Shown here one piece after another: positions 36,467 through 44,169 of a DNA stretch of 44,169 bases. A program made the position numbers and the translations under genes. Numbering within the stretch: position 1 is the first letter of the stretch; the number at the start of each line of letters is the position of its first letter. The notes under the pieces are model-generated. The model worked only from the letters and a program-made list of their open reading frames with translations. It was not told the DNA's origin and searched no databases. Source of the stretch: Bacteroidales bacterium (GTDB taxonomy: Bacteria; Bacteroidota; Bacteroidia; Bacteroidales; FEN-979); NCBI GenBank assembly GCA_030681475.1, contig JAUXWT010000069.1:1-44169 (forward strand), in the 5' to 3' direction.

Positions 36467-37294
36467 ATGGACTACATCGAAGTCAGCATCACCAACTTCA
36501 CAGGGTTTGATCCGGAAATTGTCATCGCACAGATGGCCGATCTGGGTTTTGAAAGTTTTACTGAAACTGAATCCGGAATCCAGGGTTACATCAGCGAAGA
36601 CATGTACAACGAGACAGCAATCAATGAATATCTTCAAAACATTTGTAAGGATCATGGACTTCTATCTGATATACAAAAGATCGAGGCTCAAAACTGGAAT
36701 GAAATTTGGGAAAGTGAATACGAACCGGTGATTATTGCCGGAAAATGCCGCGTCAGGGCGCCTTTTCATTTACCGTTGGCGGGAATGGAATATGAGATCG
36801 TGATCGAACCCAGGATGTCGTTTGGAACTGCCCATCATGAAACAACATCACTGATGATCGAACTGCTGTTGTCGGAACAGCTGAACGGCAAACGTGTCCT
36901 CGACATGGGGTGTGGAACCGGGGTGCTGGCGATCCTTGCACATAAAATGAAGGCTGCACAGGTGGTTGCCATCGACAACGACGAATGGGCCTATTCCAAT
37001 GCATTGGATAATATGGAAAAGAATGACGCCATGGCTGTGAAGGTTATAAAGGGCGAGCGTGAAGATATTCCAATGCCTGAATACGACTTGATTATCGCCA
37101 ATATCAACCGGAATGTGCTTCTCAATGATATACCCGTATATGCCGGATTCCTGAAAAATCAGGGAGCGCTCCTCCTCAGTGGTTTTTACTTGCAGGATCT
37201 GGAACAGATCAGTGTTGCCGCAAAGAGGGCCGGACTAACTTATAACAACCACAGGTCGGAAAACAATTGGGTTGGGGCTAAATTTATAAAATGA
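36467..37294 (+). CDS. prmA: Ribosomal protein L11 methyltransferase
   Basis: This 275-residue enzyme methylates ribosomal protein L11 using S-adenosylmethionine. The N-terminal substrate-recognition domain spans about 1-80. The marker MSFGTAHHETT (117-127) precedes motif I (VLDMGCGTGVLAI, 144-156), the acidic VVAIDND (166-172) and the NxNxN-type IIANINRNVLL (209-219), all typical of PrmA. It sits 2 bp after tpiA, and its TGA overlaps the ATG of the next gene (ATGA at 37291-37294), which suggests translational coupling. Confidence 0.95.
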   Translation: MDYIEVSITNFTGFDPEIVIAQMADLGFESFTETESGIQGYISEDMYNETAINEYLQNICKDHGLLSDIQKIEAQNWNEIWESEYEPVIIAGKCRVRAPFHLPLAGMEYEIVIEPRMSFGTAHHETTSLMIELLLSEQLNGKRVLDMGCGTGVLAILAHKMKAAQVVAIDNDEWAYSNALDNMEKNDAMAVKVIKGEREDIPMPEYDLIIANINRNVLLNDIPVYAGFLKNQGALLLSGFYLQDLEQISVAAKRAGLTYNNHRSENNWVGAKFIK

Positions 37295-40200
37295 AGAAAA
37301 TATTCTTTCTGAATAACCTGAAGCTGTTGGCGGCTGTTGTATGTGTTTGCCTCACAACAATAACTTTTGGCCAAAAGGAGGCCTGGTTTTCAGAAGACTC
37401 CACAAAATTTGCCGGCGAGTTGAACAGCATATTTTCTACCCGGCCCGACAATGAAAAAAAGATCATCAAACCTGTCCTTGATGAATTTATTGAGCTTTGG
37501 GACCAGGGAAAGTTAAGCACAGAAAAAAAGAAGATCATCGTCGTGCTTTTTAATGAGATGGTGAAAAAAAAGATCCGGCTCTTTCCCGATTTTTTCAATT
37601 ATATAAAAGCGCTCAATGTTTTTATCAGCAGCAATCAACCGGATGATTCATTTATTCCCTGGTCAGAAATCCTGATGAAACTGATCGCGGATAAGAACAG
37701 CCGGAAATTTACGGCATTTCTCGATGCTACTGCCAACCTGTTCGCGGAGAACCTGCTCTATAAGTCACACACCACCCAATGGAAGATCATTCAACCGGTT
37801 TACCGCTTTTTATTCGATACCGTACCAGCTATTGAGTTCAAGAAATCAGATATGGTCTGTTATGCGAACGATGACAGCCTGAATATTTATGCTACCCAAG
37901 GCATCTATTATCCACTTTTAAACATTTGGGAAGGTCAGGACGGGATGGTTAATTGGAAGAGGGCAGGAGAGGAGCCGGATAAAGTCTTTGCCACGCTTAC
38001 CCGTTATGATATCCAGATGCGGTTTTCAAAATTTTCAGCCGACTCAGTCAGTTTTACACATAAAAAATACTTTCCCTCATCCATCACCGGACGATATACC
38101 GACAAGGTCCTGGCCGACGTTACAGAGGAAAAGGCCTCCTATCCGAGATTCGACTCTTATGACAAAATGATCGGGATCACCCGATTGTTCAACAATATAG
38201 ATTATTTGGGCGGTTTTGCGATGGAGGGAAGCAGGATCATTGGTTCCGGCGGAAAATCAACAAAGGCCATGCTCTTTTTTAAGCGGGATGGAAAGGATTT
38301 TGTCGTTGCCCGGTCAAAATCGTTTACCATCCGCCCCGATCGTATAAACTCCAATGAGGCTTCTATCACGATTTACTATGAAAACGACTCCATTTTTCAT
38401 CCGGGGTTGCATCTGAAATACCTGGATGAAAAACAGGAACTTTCCTTCAACAAAGATGAACGGGTAATAACCATCAGCCCCTGGTTCGATTCCTACCATA
38501 AGATTGAAATATATTGTGAGGCGTTGTATTGGAAAGTCGGAGAACCAAGGATAAGTTTCGAAATGATGAAAGGCCCGTCAAAAGAGAGCAAAGCTGTTTT
38601 TGAATCCAGCAGCTATTACTCCCTGCACCGTTATGAGAAACTCAAGGGTATTGATGAAATTAACCCTCTAAACCTTGTGAAGAATTTTATCACCAAAAAT
38701 AAAACACAGGATTTTACCCTGAGTGAATATACGGCATACATTAAAAAACCGATAGAACAGGTTGAAGTTCAGTTACTTACACTTGCGAACCGGGGCTTTC
38801 TCGTCTATGATTTTGATGAAAAGACAGCTCATGTCAATAAAAAACTAATCGATTACGTCAACGCTCAGGCAGGCAAAGCAGACTACGATGTTATATTTTT
38901 CAATTCATTTGTTACCAACGCTGCGAATGGCGTGCTGAGCCTTGACTCCTTTGACCTCAGACTTCAGGGGGTCCCCATGATCGTACTCAGTGATTCCCAG
39001 CAAGTTATTGTTTATCCAAAGAATGCTGAAGTAATCCTGAAAAAAGATATGGATTTTGTCTTTACCGGGAAAATTGAGGCCGGACTTTTTGATTTCTATG
39101 CCAGGGATTGTTCTTTCGAATACAATAATTTCAGGATTAATCTTCCATTCGTTGATTCCATGTTATTCTATGTGAGAAGTAAAACATTCGATCCCAAAAA
39201 AGGAATTTACCCACTTGTTAAGGTTAAAACTGCTATAACCAACCTGAGCGGGAACCTGCTGATTGATGATCCGTTGAATAAATCGGGAATGAAGAGGTTG
39301 CCGCAGTATCCGATCTTCACCAACAGGAACAACGCGTTTGTAACCTGGAGCAAGGGTTCCATCCAAAAAGGGGTATATGCAAAGGATGATTTTTATTATG
39401 AAGTCGATCCCTTTACCATTAAAAGCCTGGATGTTCTGGCCACCGACAGTCTGAAATTTACAGGTTCACTGACTTCTGCCGGAATATTTCCGGAAATTGC
39501 CGAACCTTTGAAGGTACGACCCGACAACTCACTCGGATTAGAGAAGATTACCGACAGCAGCGGATTTCCTGTCTATGGCGGCAAGGGTACTTTTATTGCC
39601 AAAATTGATCTGAGCGACCGTGGGTTGCGTGGTGACGGGACACTGCGATACCTGAATTCAACATCCTATTCTCATGACTTCCTTTTCCTGCCCGATTCGA
39701 TGAAGACTATCGCTAAGAGTTTCACCATGGCTGAGGTCGCCGGAGCAGTTGAATTCCCGGCTGTTCGTGGAGATTCTGTCCGGGAATTCTGGCTGCCTTA
39801 TCATGATTCCCTTGTGATAAACAGTACTAAAAAAGATCTGGCGATGTACAATGACCAGTCAACATTCAGTGGGAGGTTATCACTTACACCACAGTTACTT
39901 AGCGGAGATGGCACTGTTCGGATCAAAGATGCGGAAATGGATTCCAAAGGTTTTAAATTCAAGCGCAGGACCTACGACGCCCTGATTGCCAATTTCCGGA
40001 TCAAATCATACGATTTGGCTGACCTCACCATCTCGACAAAAAATTACCAGACCCATTTCGACTTTGACAATAGAAAAGGTGAATTCAAGTCTAATGTTGG
40101 CATTTCTAAGGTAGAGTTCCCGATCAACAAATATATCTGCTCAATGGACCGTTTCGACTGGTTGATCGACAGTGAGGAGATCCTATTGTCAAATGAACAA

Positions 40201-41796
40201 AGCAAAAAACAGGTTCCGGATTCACTGAGCCTGGCACAATACATCGACCTGGCCTATACCGGTTCGGAATTTATCTCTGTACATCCTTTGCAGGATTCCC
40301 TTAAATTCTTTGCTGCAAAAGCCAGGTACAACCTGCGAACCAATGTGATCAATGCACTGGAGGTAAAGATCATCAGGGTTGCCGATGCTGCCATTTACCC
40401 TGATTCCGGAAAAGTGATGATCCTCAAGGATGCCGCAATGCCAAGTCTCAAACATGCCATCATCATTGCCAATACAAAATCTCGATTTCATCAGTTTTAT
40501 AACGCGGATGTCTCCATCGCATCACGAGAGAACTATACAGGGACAGGTGATTACGATTACCGGCAACGAAACGGTGAACGGAACAAGATCCGTTTCGACC
40601 GAATAAGGGTCGATTCCTCCAGGCAAACCGCCGCCTCTGGTTATATTAGTGATTCAACAAGCTTTCTGCTGAGTCCCGAATTTGCATACAAGGGTGCCGT
40701 GATCTTGCAGGCAGCCCAAAAAAATCTCATCTTCAGCGGAGGATTCCATCCAATTACAGATTGCTTGCAGGAAACTCCGGAATGGATCAAGTTCAACAGT
40801 CCCATCGATCCTGAACACGTGCAGATACCAGTTGTTTTTCCGTTGAAAAATATGGATAATGAACCGATCAACCTTGGATTGATGTTCTACAACACCGAGG
40901 ATAAGATCCGTCCCTCATTTTTCAGGCGTAAGATCAGTTTCAGCGATACCACGATGATCACGGCCGAGGGATTGCTGGAATTCAACCTCGCGGCAAATGA
41001 ATTCCGGATTGCGCGAAAGGATAAGCTGAAGGACATTTCTGTCAAGGGAGACTATCTTTCGTTGAATACCATCAATTGCAGGGTCCGCGGCGAAGGAAAA
41101 CTGAATCTTAGCCTGAAGTCAGGCAATCTGAAGATTGAAAATTACGGGACACTGGACTATTTTATCATCCCCGACTCCATCCGTTTACATTGTGCCATGA
41201 CGCTGAACTTCCCCTTCTCTGAAAATGGTTTGCAAAGGTTCAGTACCCAGCTTGGATCTGTCAACCTGCCCGGCGTTAAACTTATGAGCACGCCATATGC
41301 CATGGCCATGGAGAACATGCTTGAAAAACAAGATTTTGAGCGTTTACAAAATGAAACTGCCCTCCTGGGAAAATACAAGAAATTTCCTGAGGCCTTAGAG
41401 CGGGCTATTTTTATTGCCGATGTCTCGATGAAATGGGACTCAACAAACCGCGCCTATGTGTCGTACGGTGATATCGGGATTGCCAATGTCGGAAAAAATC
41501 AGGTAAACCGTTATACCAGCGGACTGATCGAATTCAGCAAGAAACGCAACGGGGATGAGTTTACAATCTATCTCGAGCTGACGGCCAATGACTGGTTTTA
41601 CTTTAATTACCGCAACAACGTTTTAATGGCGCTCTCTTCCGACCTTACATTCAACGACATCATCAGGGAAGAGGCGCAATCGCGAGCCGAGCAGAAAAGA
41701 GTGGGGGGGCTTGCAAAAGGGTTTATCTATACGGTCGCCGCCGAACGCAAGAAACGTGACTTTCTGAGAAAATATCAGTCGGAAGATTCCGAATAG
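37291..41796 (+). CDS. Large exported protein of unknown function (1501 residues), coupled to prmA
   Basis: A signal peptide spans about residues 1-26 (LKLLAAVVCVCLTTITFG, then QKEAW). The protein has no T9SS sorting domain, no lipobox and no membrane helix after the signal. The first third is mixed; a small winged-helix-like segment lies near 465-530 (LSEYTAYIKKPIEQVEVQLLTLANRGF). The central and C-terminal parts are long runs of alternating beta strands (for example LADLTISTKNYQTHFDFDNRKGEFKSN in two parts near 915-935), which resembles, at the level of pattern only, TamB/AsmA- or LptA-type beta-taco proteins. It ends in a basic helix (ERKKRDFLRKYQ). I do not recognise a named family. Location inside the tpiA-prmA-plsY-dnaN block suggests a conserved cell-envelope role. 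The ATG overlaps the prmA stop by 4 bp. Confidence 0.9.
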   Translation: MKKIFFLNNLKLLAAVVCVCLTTITFGQKEAWFSEDSTKFAGELNSIFSTRPDNEKKIIKPVLDEFIELWDQGKLSTEKKKIIVVLFNEMVKKKIRLFPDFFNYIKALNVFISSNQPDDSFIPWSEILMKLIADKNSRKFTAFLDATANLFAENLLYKSHTTQWKIIQPVYRFLFDTVPAIEFKKSDMVCYANDDSLNIYATQGIYYPLLNIWEGQDGMVNWKRAGEEPDKVFATLTRYDIQMRFSKFSADSVSFTHKKYFPSSITGRYTDKVLADVTEEKASYPRFDSYDKMIGITRLFNNIDYLGGFAMEGSRIIGSGGKSTKAMLFFKRDGKDFVVARSKSFTIRPDRINSNEASITIYYENDSIFHPGLHLKYLDEKQELSFNKDERVITISPWFDSYHKIEIYCEALYWKVGEPRISFEMMKGPSKESKAVFESSSYYSLHRYEKLKGIDEINPLNLVKNFITKNKTQDFTLSEYTAYIKKPIEQVEVQLLTLANRGFLVYDFDEKTAHVNKKLIDYVNAQAGKADYDVIFFNSFVTNAANGVLSLDSFDLRLQGVPMIVLSDSQQVIVYPKNAEVILKKDMDFVFTGKIEAGLFDFYARDCSFEYNNFRINLPFVDSMLFYVRSKTFDPKKGIYPLVKVKTAITNLSGNLLIDDPLNKSGMKRLPQYPIFTNRNNAFVTWSKGSIQKGVYAKDDFYYEVDPFTIKSLDVLATDSLKFTGSLTSAGIFPEIAEPLKVRPDNSLGLEKITDSSGFPVYGGKGTFIAKIDLSDRGLRGDGTLRYLNSTSYSHDFLFLPDSMKTIAKSFTMAEVAGAVEFPAVRGDSVREFWLPYHDSLVINSTKKDLAMYNDQSTFSGRLSLTPQLLSGDGTVRIKDAEMDSKGFKFKRRTYDALIANFRIKSYDLADLTISTKNYQTHFDFDNRKGEFKSNVGISKVEFPINKYICSMDRFDWLIDSEEILLSNEQSKKQVPDSLSLAQYIDLAYTGSEFISVHPLQDSLKFFAAKARYNLRTNVINALEVKIIRVADAAIYPDSGKVMILKDAAMPSLKHAIIIANTKSRFHQFYNADVSIASRENYTGTGDYDYRQRNGERNKIRFDRIRVDSSRQTAASGYISDSTSFLLSPEFAYKGAVILQAAQKNLIFSGGFHPITDCLQETPEWIKFNSPIDPEHVQIPVVFPLKNMDNEPINLGLMFYNTEDKIRPSFFRRKISFSDTTMITAEGLLEFNLAANEFRIARKDKLKDISVKGDYLSLNTINCRVRGEGKLNLSLKSGNLKIENYGTLDYFIIPDSIRLHCAMTLNFPFSENGLQRFSTQLGSVNLPGVKLMSTPYAMAMENMLEKQDFERLQNETALLGKYKKFPEALERAIFIADVSMKWDSTNRAYVSYGDIGIANVGKNQVNRYTSGLIEFSKKRNGDEFTIYLELTANDWFYFNYRNNVLMALSSDLTFNDIIREEAQSRAEQKRVGGLAKGFIYTVAAERKKRDFLRKYQSEDSE

Positions 41797-41853
41797 TTAA
41801 CAAGATTTTTTATTACTTTGCACTTTCAAACGAATATCTTGATCCCCTCGTGA

Positions 41854-42507
41854 ATGACCGTTACCTGTATCTTACTTGAAATTCTTGCAGCCTACCTGAT
41901 CGGCTCTGTCCCCTCTGCCGTATGGATCGGTAAACTGGTGTACGGGATTGATGTGCGTCAGCATGGAAGCGGAAATGCGGGCGCCACCAACGTTATCAGG
42001 GTGCTGGGTTATAAAGCAGGCATCCCGGTACTGTTGTTCGATGTATTCAAAGGATGGCTGGCAGTACAACTTGCCATTTGGTTTCCCGTTCCGGGTTTGA
42101 GTCCGGAGATCATGATCTATGTACGGATAGGTCTGGCCCTGGTTGCCGTTCTTGGCCATGTCTTTCCGGTTTACGCCGGGTTCAGAGGCGGAAAAGGCGT
42201 TGGTACCATTGCAGGCGCCGGTTTTTCGTTGTTTCCGCTGGCCATCCTGGTTGCCCTGGGAATTTTTATCCTGATTCTTGCAGTTACTCATTATGTTTCG
42301 CTTTCATCCATATTGGCCTCCCTGGCATTTCCCCTGGTGGTTTATTTCATATTTGGGGTCAGGCATCCCGGCTTGATCGCACTCTCCCTGATGGTTGCGA
42401 TATTTATCCCGGCCACTCACCATAAGAATATCAGAAGGCTGATGAAAGGTGAGGAGCAGAAATTTGACTTCCGAAGAAAAAAAGGCCGCAAGGCAAATCA
42501 ACCTTAA
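41854..42507 (+). CDS. plsY: Acyl-phosphate:glycerol-3-phosphate acyltransferase
   Basis: This 217-residue inner-membrane enzyme transfers the acyl group of acyl-phosphate to glycerol 3-phosphate, the first step of phospholipid synthesis. All three PlsY motifs are seen: GSVPSAVWIGK near residues 17-27, the QHGSGNAGATNVIRVLG block (about 35-51, glycerol-phosphate loop) and PVYAGFRGGKGVGTIAG (about 107-123). Five helices are evident. A basic tail (RRKKGRKA) ends the protein. A TTACTTTG box at 41813-41820, one mismatch from the consensus, may be its promoter; the gap to the gene upstream is 57 bp. Confidence 0.96.
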   Translation: MTVTCILLEILAAYLIGSVPSAVWIGKLVYGIDVRQHGSGNAGATNVIRVLGYKAGIPVLLFDVFKGWLAVQLAIWFPVPGLSPEIMIYVRIGLALVAVLGHVFPVYAGFRGGKGVGTIAGAGFSLFPLAILVALGIFILILAVTHYVSLSSILASLAFPLVVYFIFGVRHPGLIALSLMVAIFIPATHHKNIRRLMKGEEQKFDFRRKKGRKANQP

Positions 42508-42539
42508 TTTAAATAACTTTAAGCGACAATTTTTTATCG

Positions 42540-42547
42540 TATATTTG
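42540..42547 (+). promoter_or_regulatory. Candidate -7 promoter box for dnaN
   Basis: TATATTTG fits TAnnTTTG exactly and lies 26 bp before the ATG at 42574, a normal spacing for the phylum. A TTTAA about 20 bp upstream is a weak -33 candidate. Confidence 0.5.
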
Positions 42548-42573
42548 GAACGATTTTAATAAAACAAACTACC

Positions 42574-43698
42574 ATGAAATTTATCATCTCCAGTACATTA
42601 TTACTAAGAAATCTGCAATCCATCCTGGGTGTGATCAACACAAATAATACGTTGCCCATCCTCGATGATTTTCTTTTTGAACTCAAAGACGACCTCATTA
42701 CGATCACCTCCTCCGACCTGGAAACAACGATGCGCGTCACCATTAGTCCCGACAAAGCCGAGGAACCCGGAAGTATAACCATACCTGCCAAGATACTTGT
42801 GGAGACCTTAAAAACTTTTCCGGATATCCCTGTATCATTCTCGATCAATACAGACACGCTGATGGTTGAAATTTCTGCCGGAGAAGGAAAATATAAACTT
42901 TCAGGTCACAAGAGTGCAGAATATCCCCACACTCCTTCATTGGAAGATACTACCTCCATCAGCGTTGATTCACAACTGCTTTCACAGGCCATCAACAAGA
43001 CGCTTTTTGCCACGGGAAATGATGAATTACGAATGGTACTGTCCGGAGTATTCTGTGAACTGTCGCCCGATGATGTCACCTTCGTCGCCACCGACGCACA
43101 TAAGCTGGTGAAGTATAAACGCACCGACCTGAAATCGGTTGATTCTGCCTCTTTTATTCTTCCAAAGAAGCCTTTGAACCTGCTGAAAAATATTTTATCG
43201 ACCCTGGAAGTACAGGTAGCCATTGAGTACAACAAGACAAATGCCTTCTTTTCCTTCTCGAACATTCATCTGATCTGCCGGTTGATTGACGGGAAATACC
43301 CGAATTATGATGCGGTGATACCCAAGGAAAACCCTAACAGACTTACAATTGAACGTCATGCGCTGCTAACTTCGATCCGGCGCGTTTCCATTTTTGCAAA
43401 TCAATCTACCCACCAGATAAGATTCAAAGTTTCCGGACAGGAGCTGATCTTAAGCGCCGAAGACATTGATTTTTCCAATGAAGCTAAAGAGCGGCTCAGT
43501 TGTTCTTACAACGGGGAAGATATGGAGATCGGATTCAATTCGAAATTCCTGCTCGAAATGTTAAATAACATCGAAACTGAAGAAATTTGCCTTGAGATGT
43601 CGGCTCCCAACAGGGCAGGTATTCTGACACCGCTAAACAATGAAAATAAGGACGAAGATATTTTGATGCTTGTCATGCCGGTCATGCTGAACAAATAA
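42574..43698 (+). CDS. dnaN: DNA polymerase III subunit beta (sliding clamp)
   Basis: The 374-residue length is normal for the clamp, which encircles DNA as a dimer and tethers the replicative polymerase. Three clamp domains are recognisable: MKFIISSTLLLRNLQSILGVI with NTLPILDDF in domain 1, FATGNDELRMVLSGVFCE with VATDAHKLVKY in domain 2, and YPNYDAVIPKENPNRL into domain 3, ending LMLVMPVML. It has its own candidate promoter and is closed by a bidirectional terminator. No dnaA or recF lies next to it, unlike in many other phyla. Confidence 0.97.
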   Translation: MKFIISSTLLLRNLQSILGVINTNNTLPILDDFLFELKDDLITITSSDLETTMRVTISPDKAEEPGSITIPAKILVETLKTFPDIPVSFSINTDTLMVEISAGEGKYKLSGHKSAEYPHTPSLEDTTSISVDSQLLSQAINKTLFATGNDELRMVLSGVFCELSPDDVTFVATDAHKLVKYKRTDLKSVDSASFILPKKPLNLLKNILSTLEVQVAIEYNKTNAFFSFSNIHLICRLIDGKYPNYDAVIPKENPNRLTIERHALLTSIRRVSIFANQSTHQIRFKVSGQELILSAEDIDFSNEAKERLSCSYNGEDMEIGFNSKFLLEMLNNIETEEICLEMSAPNRAGILTPLNNENKDEDILMLVMPVMLNK

Positions 43699-43752
43699 GT
43701 TCCCGATTGTCTGAAAGCAAATAAGGATTATCACAAAATTGCGTACTGAACC

Positions 43753-43788
43753 AAAAAATGATATCTGCCGATGAGATATCATTTTTTT
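43753..43788. terminator. Bidirectional terminator between dnaN and a convergent cargo gene
   Basis: AAAAA-ATGATATCT (43758-43766 for the stem) pairs with AGATATCAT (43774-43782) around a 7-nt loop, with an A-run on the left and seven T on the right. It works as a terminator on both strands. The TGA of the minus-strand gene (43779-43781) is part of the stem. Confidence 0.85.
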
Positions 43789-44169
43789 ACCCACTTTCCG
43801 CTTCCGATAATTCTGCCCTTGTGTTCGAAGGTATAGGGATAAATCCCTTTTGCCAAACCAGGCAGGTCAATTTTGGTGTTTTGTCCTTGAATTTTACGGT
43901 ATAACACCAACCTCCCATGTAAATCGTAAAGGCGGAGTATTGCCGATTTATATTGTGCGCCAACCAATGCCAGGCAGTATTCGCCTCCCGGATTCGGCGC
44001 AAGTATCGCCTCCGACATCAATTCTTTCCGGTTTTCAGGTATTGACAATACTCTGCCGGATGTGTCAGTTTTCAGAAGGAAAATATTGTGTCTTTTATCA
44101 TCCGGATTGAGATAGTTAAAACGTCCTCCCGCAATCAGAGAACCTCCTTCTTTCACGGAGATATTGCAC
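43779..44169 (-). CDS. C-terminal part of a T9SS type A cargo protein (N-terminus outside window)
   Basis: The frame is open to the right edge and ends at TGA 43779. At least 129 residues are visible. The last ~80 form a sorting domain: ILAPNPGGEY in place of the usual PNPxxG, then LRLYDLHGRLVLYRKI, IDLPGLAKGIYPYTFEHKG and a final KWVKK. The upstream part (GGSLIAGGRFNYLN ... NIFLLKTDTSGRVL) resembles the repeat of exported beta-propeller-like or 'delta-60' type proteins. The catalytic or binding part is outside the window, so function is unknown. Confidence 0.85.
   Translation of the reverse strand, partial: CNISVKEGGSLIAGGRFNYLNPDDKRHNIFLLKTDTSGRVLSIPENRKELMSEAILAPNPGGEYCLALVGAQYKSAILRLYDLHGRLVLYRKIQGQNTKIDLPGLAKGIYPYTFEHKGRIIGSGKWVKK

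Overview
The window looks like a chromosomal segment of an uncultured Bacteroidetes bacterium, probably of the order Bacteroidales. The evidence is the many very large exported proteins ending in a type IX secretion system (T9SS) type A sorting domain (PNPTxGxF ... GxYxxK endings), the absence of Shine-Dalgarno sequences before A-rich starts, several TAnnTTTG promoter boxes, and the core cluster BT_3928-like / tpiA / prmA / plsY / dnaN. No rRNA, tRNA, CRISPR array, transposase or phage replication gene was seen.

Layout. 1-7007 (minus): a giant beta-helix surface protein that runs off the left edge. 7105-10296 (minus): a receiver-only response regulator, then a NarL-type regulator and a sensor kinase whose N-terminal receiver carries Glu in place of the phospho-Asp. 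A plus-strand four-helix-bundle (S23 family) gene sits inside this cluster, bracketed by inverted arrays of an 8-bp repeat. 10379-13591 (minus): an M6-family metalloprotease with a T9SS signal. 13592-15549: a long AT-rich stretch with three ~122-bp imperfect direct repeats, strong hairpins and one small secreted ORF. 15550-22254 (plus): a 2234-residue adhesin-like protein with near-identical 351-bp DUF11 repeats and a good terminator. 22371-32931 (minus): four genes in a row, a beta-helix protein with dockerin-like and cohesin-like modules, a protein with three cohesin-like domains, a signal-peptide-bearing phage-tail-collar protein, and a subtilisin-CUB protease. 33373-43698 (plus): housekeeping genes (DoxX-like/BT_3928, ABC permease, triosephosphate isomerase, L11 methyltransferase, a 1501-residue exported protein of unknown role, PlsY, DNA polymerase clamp). 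43779-44169 (minus): the C-terminus of another T9SS cargo.

How they may fit together. Most of the left 33 kb encodes T9SS cargo and exported proteases, with two-component genes beside two cargo genes. Three cargo proteins (10379, 15550, 24967) end in the same roughly 270-residue cassette of Ig-like domain, two-Cys beta module and sorting domain. The cohesin-like and dockerin-like modules in adjacent genes suggest, but do not prove, a cell-surface scaffold. The right 11 kb is a conserved housekeeping block whose unknown 1501-residue protein overlaps prmA by 4 bp. All functional statements are by eye; no database search was run.
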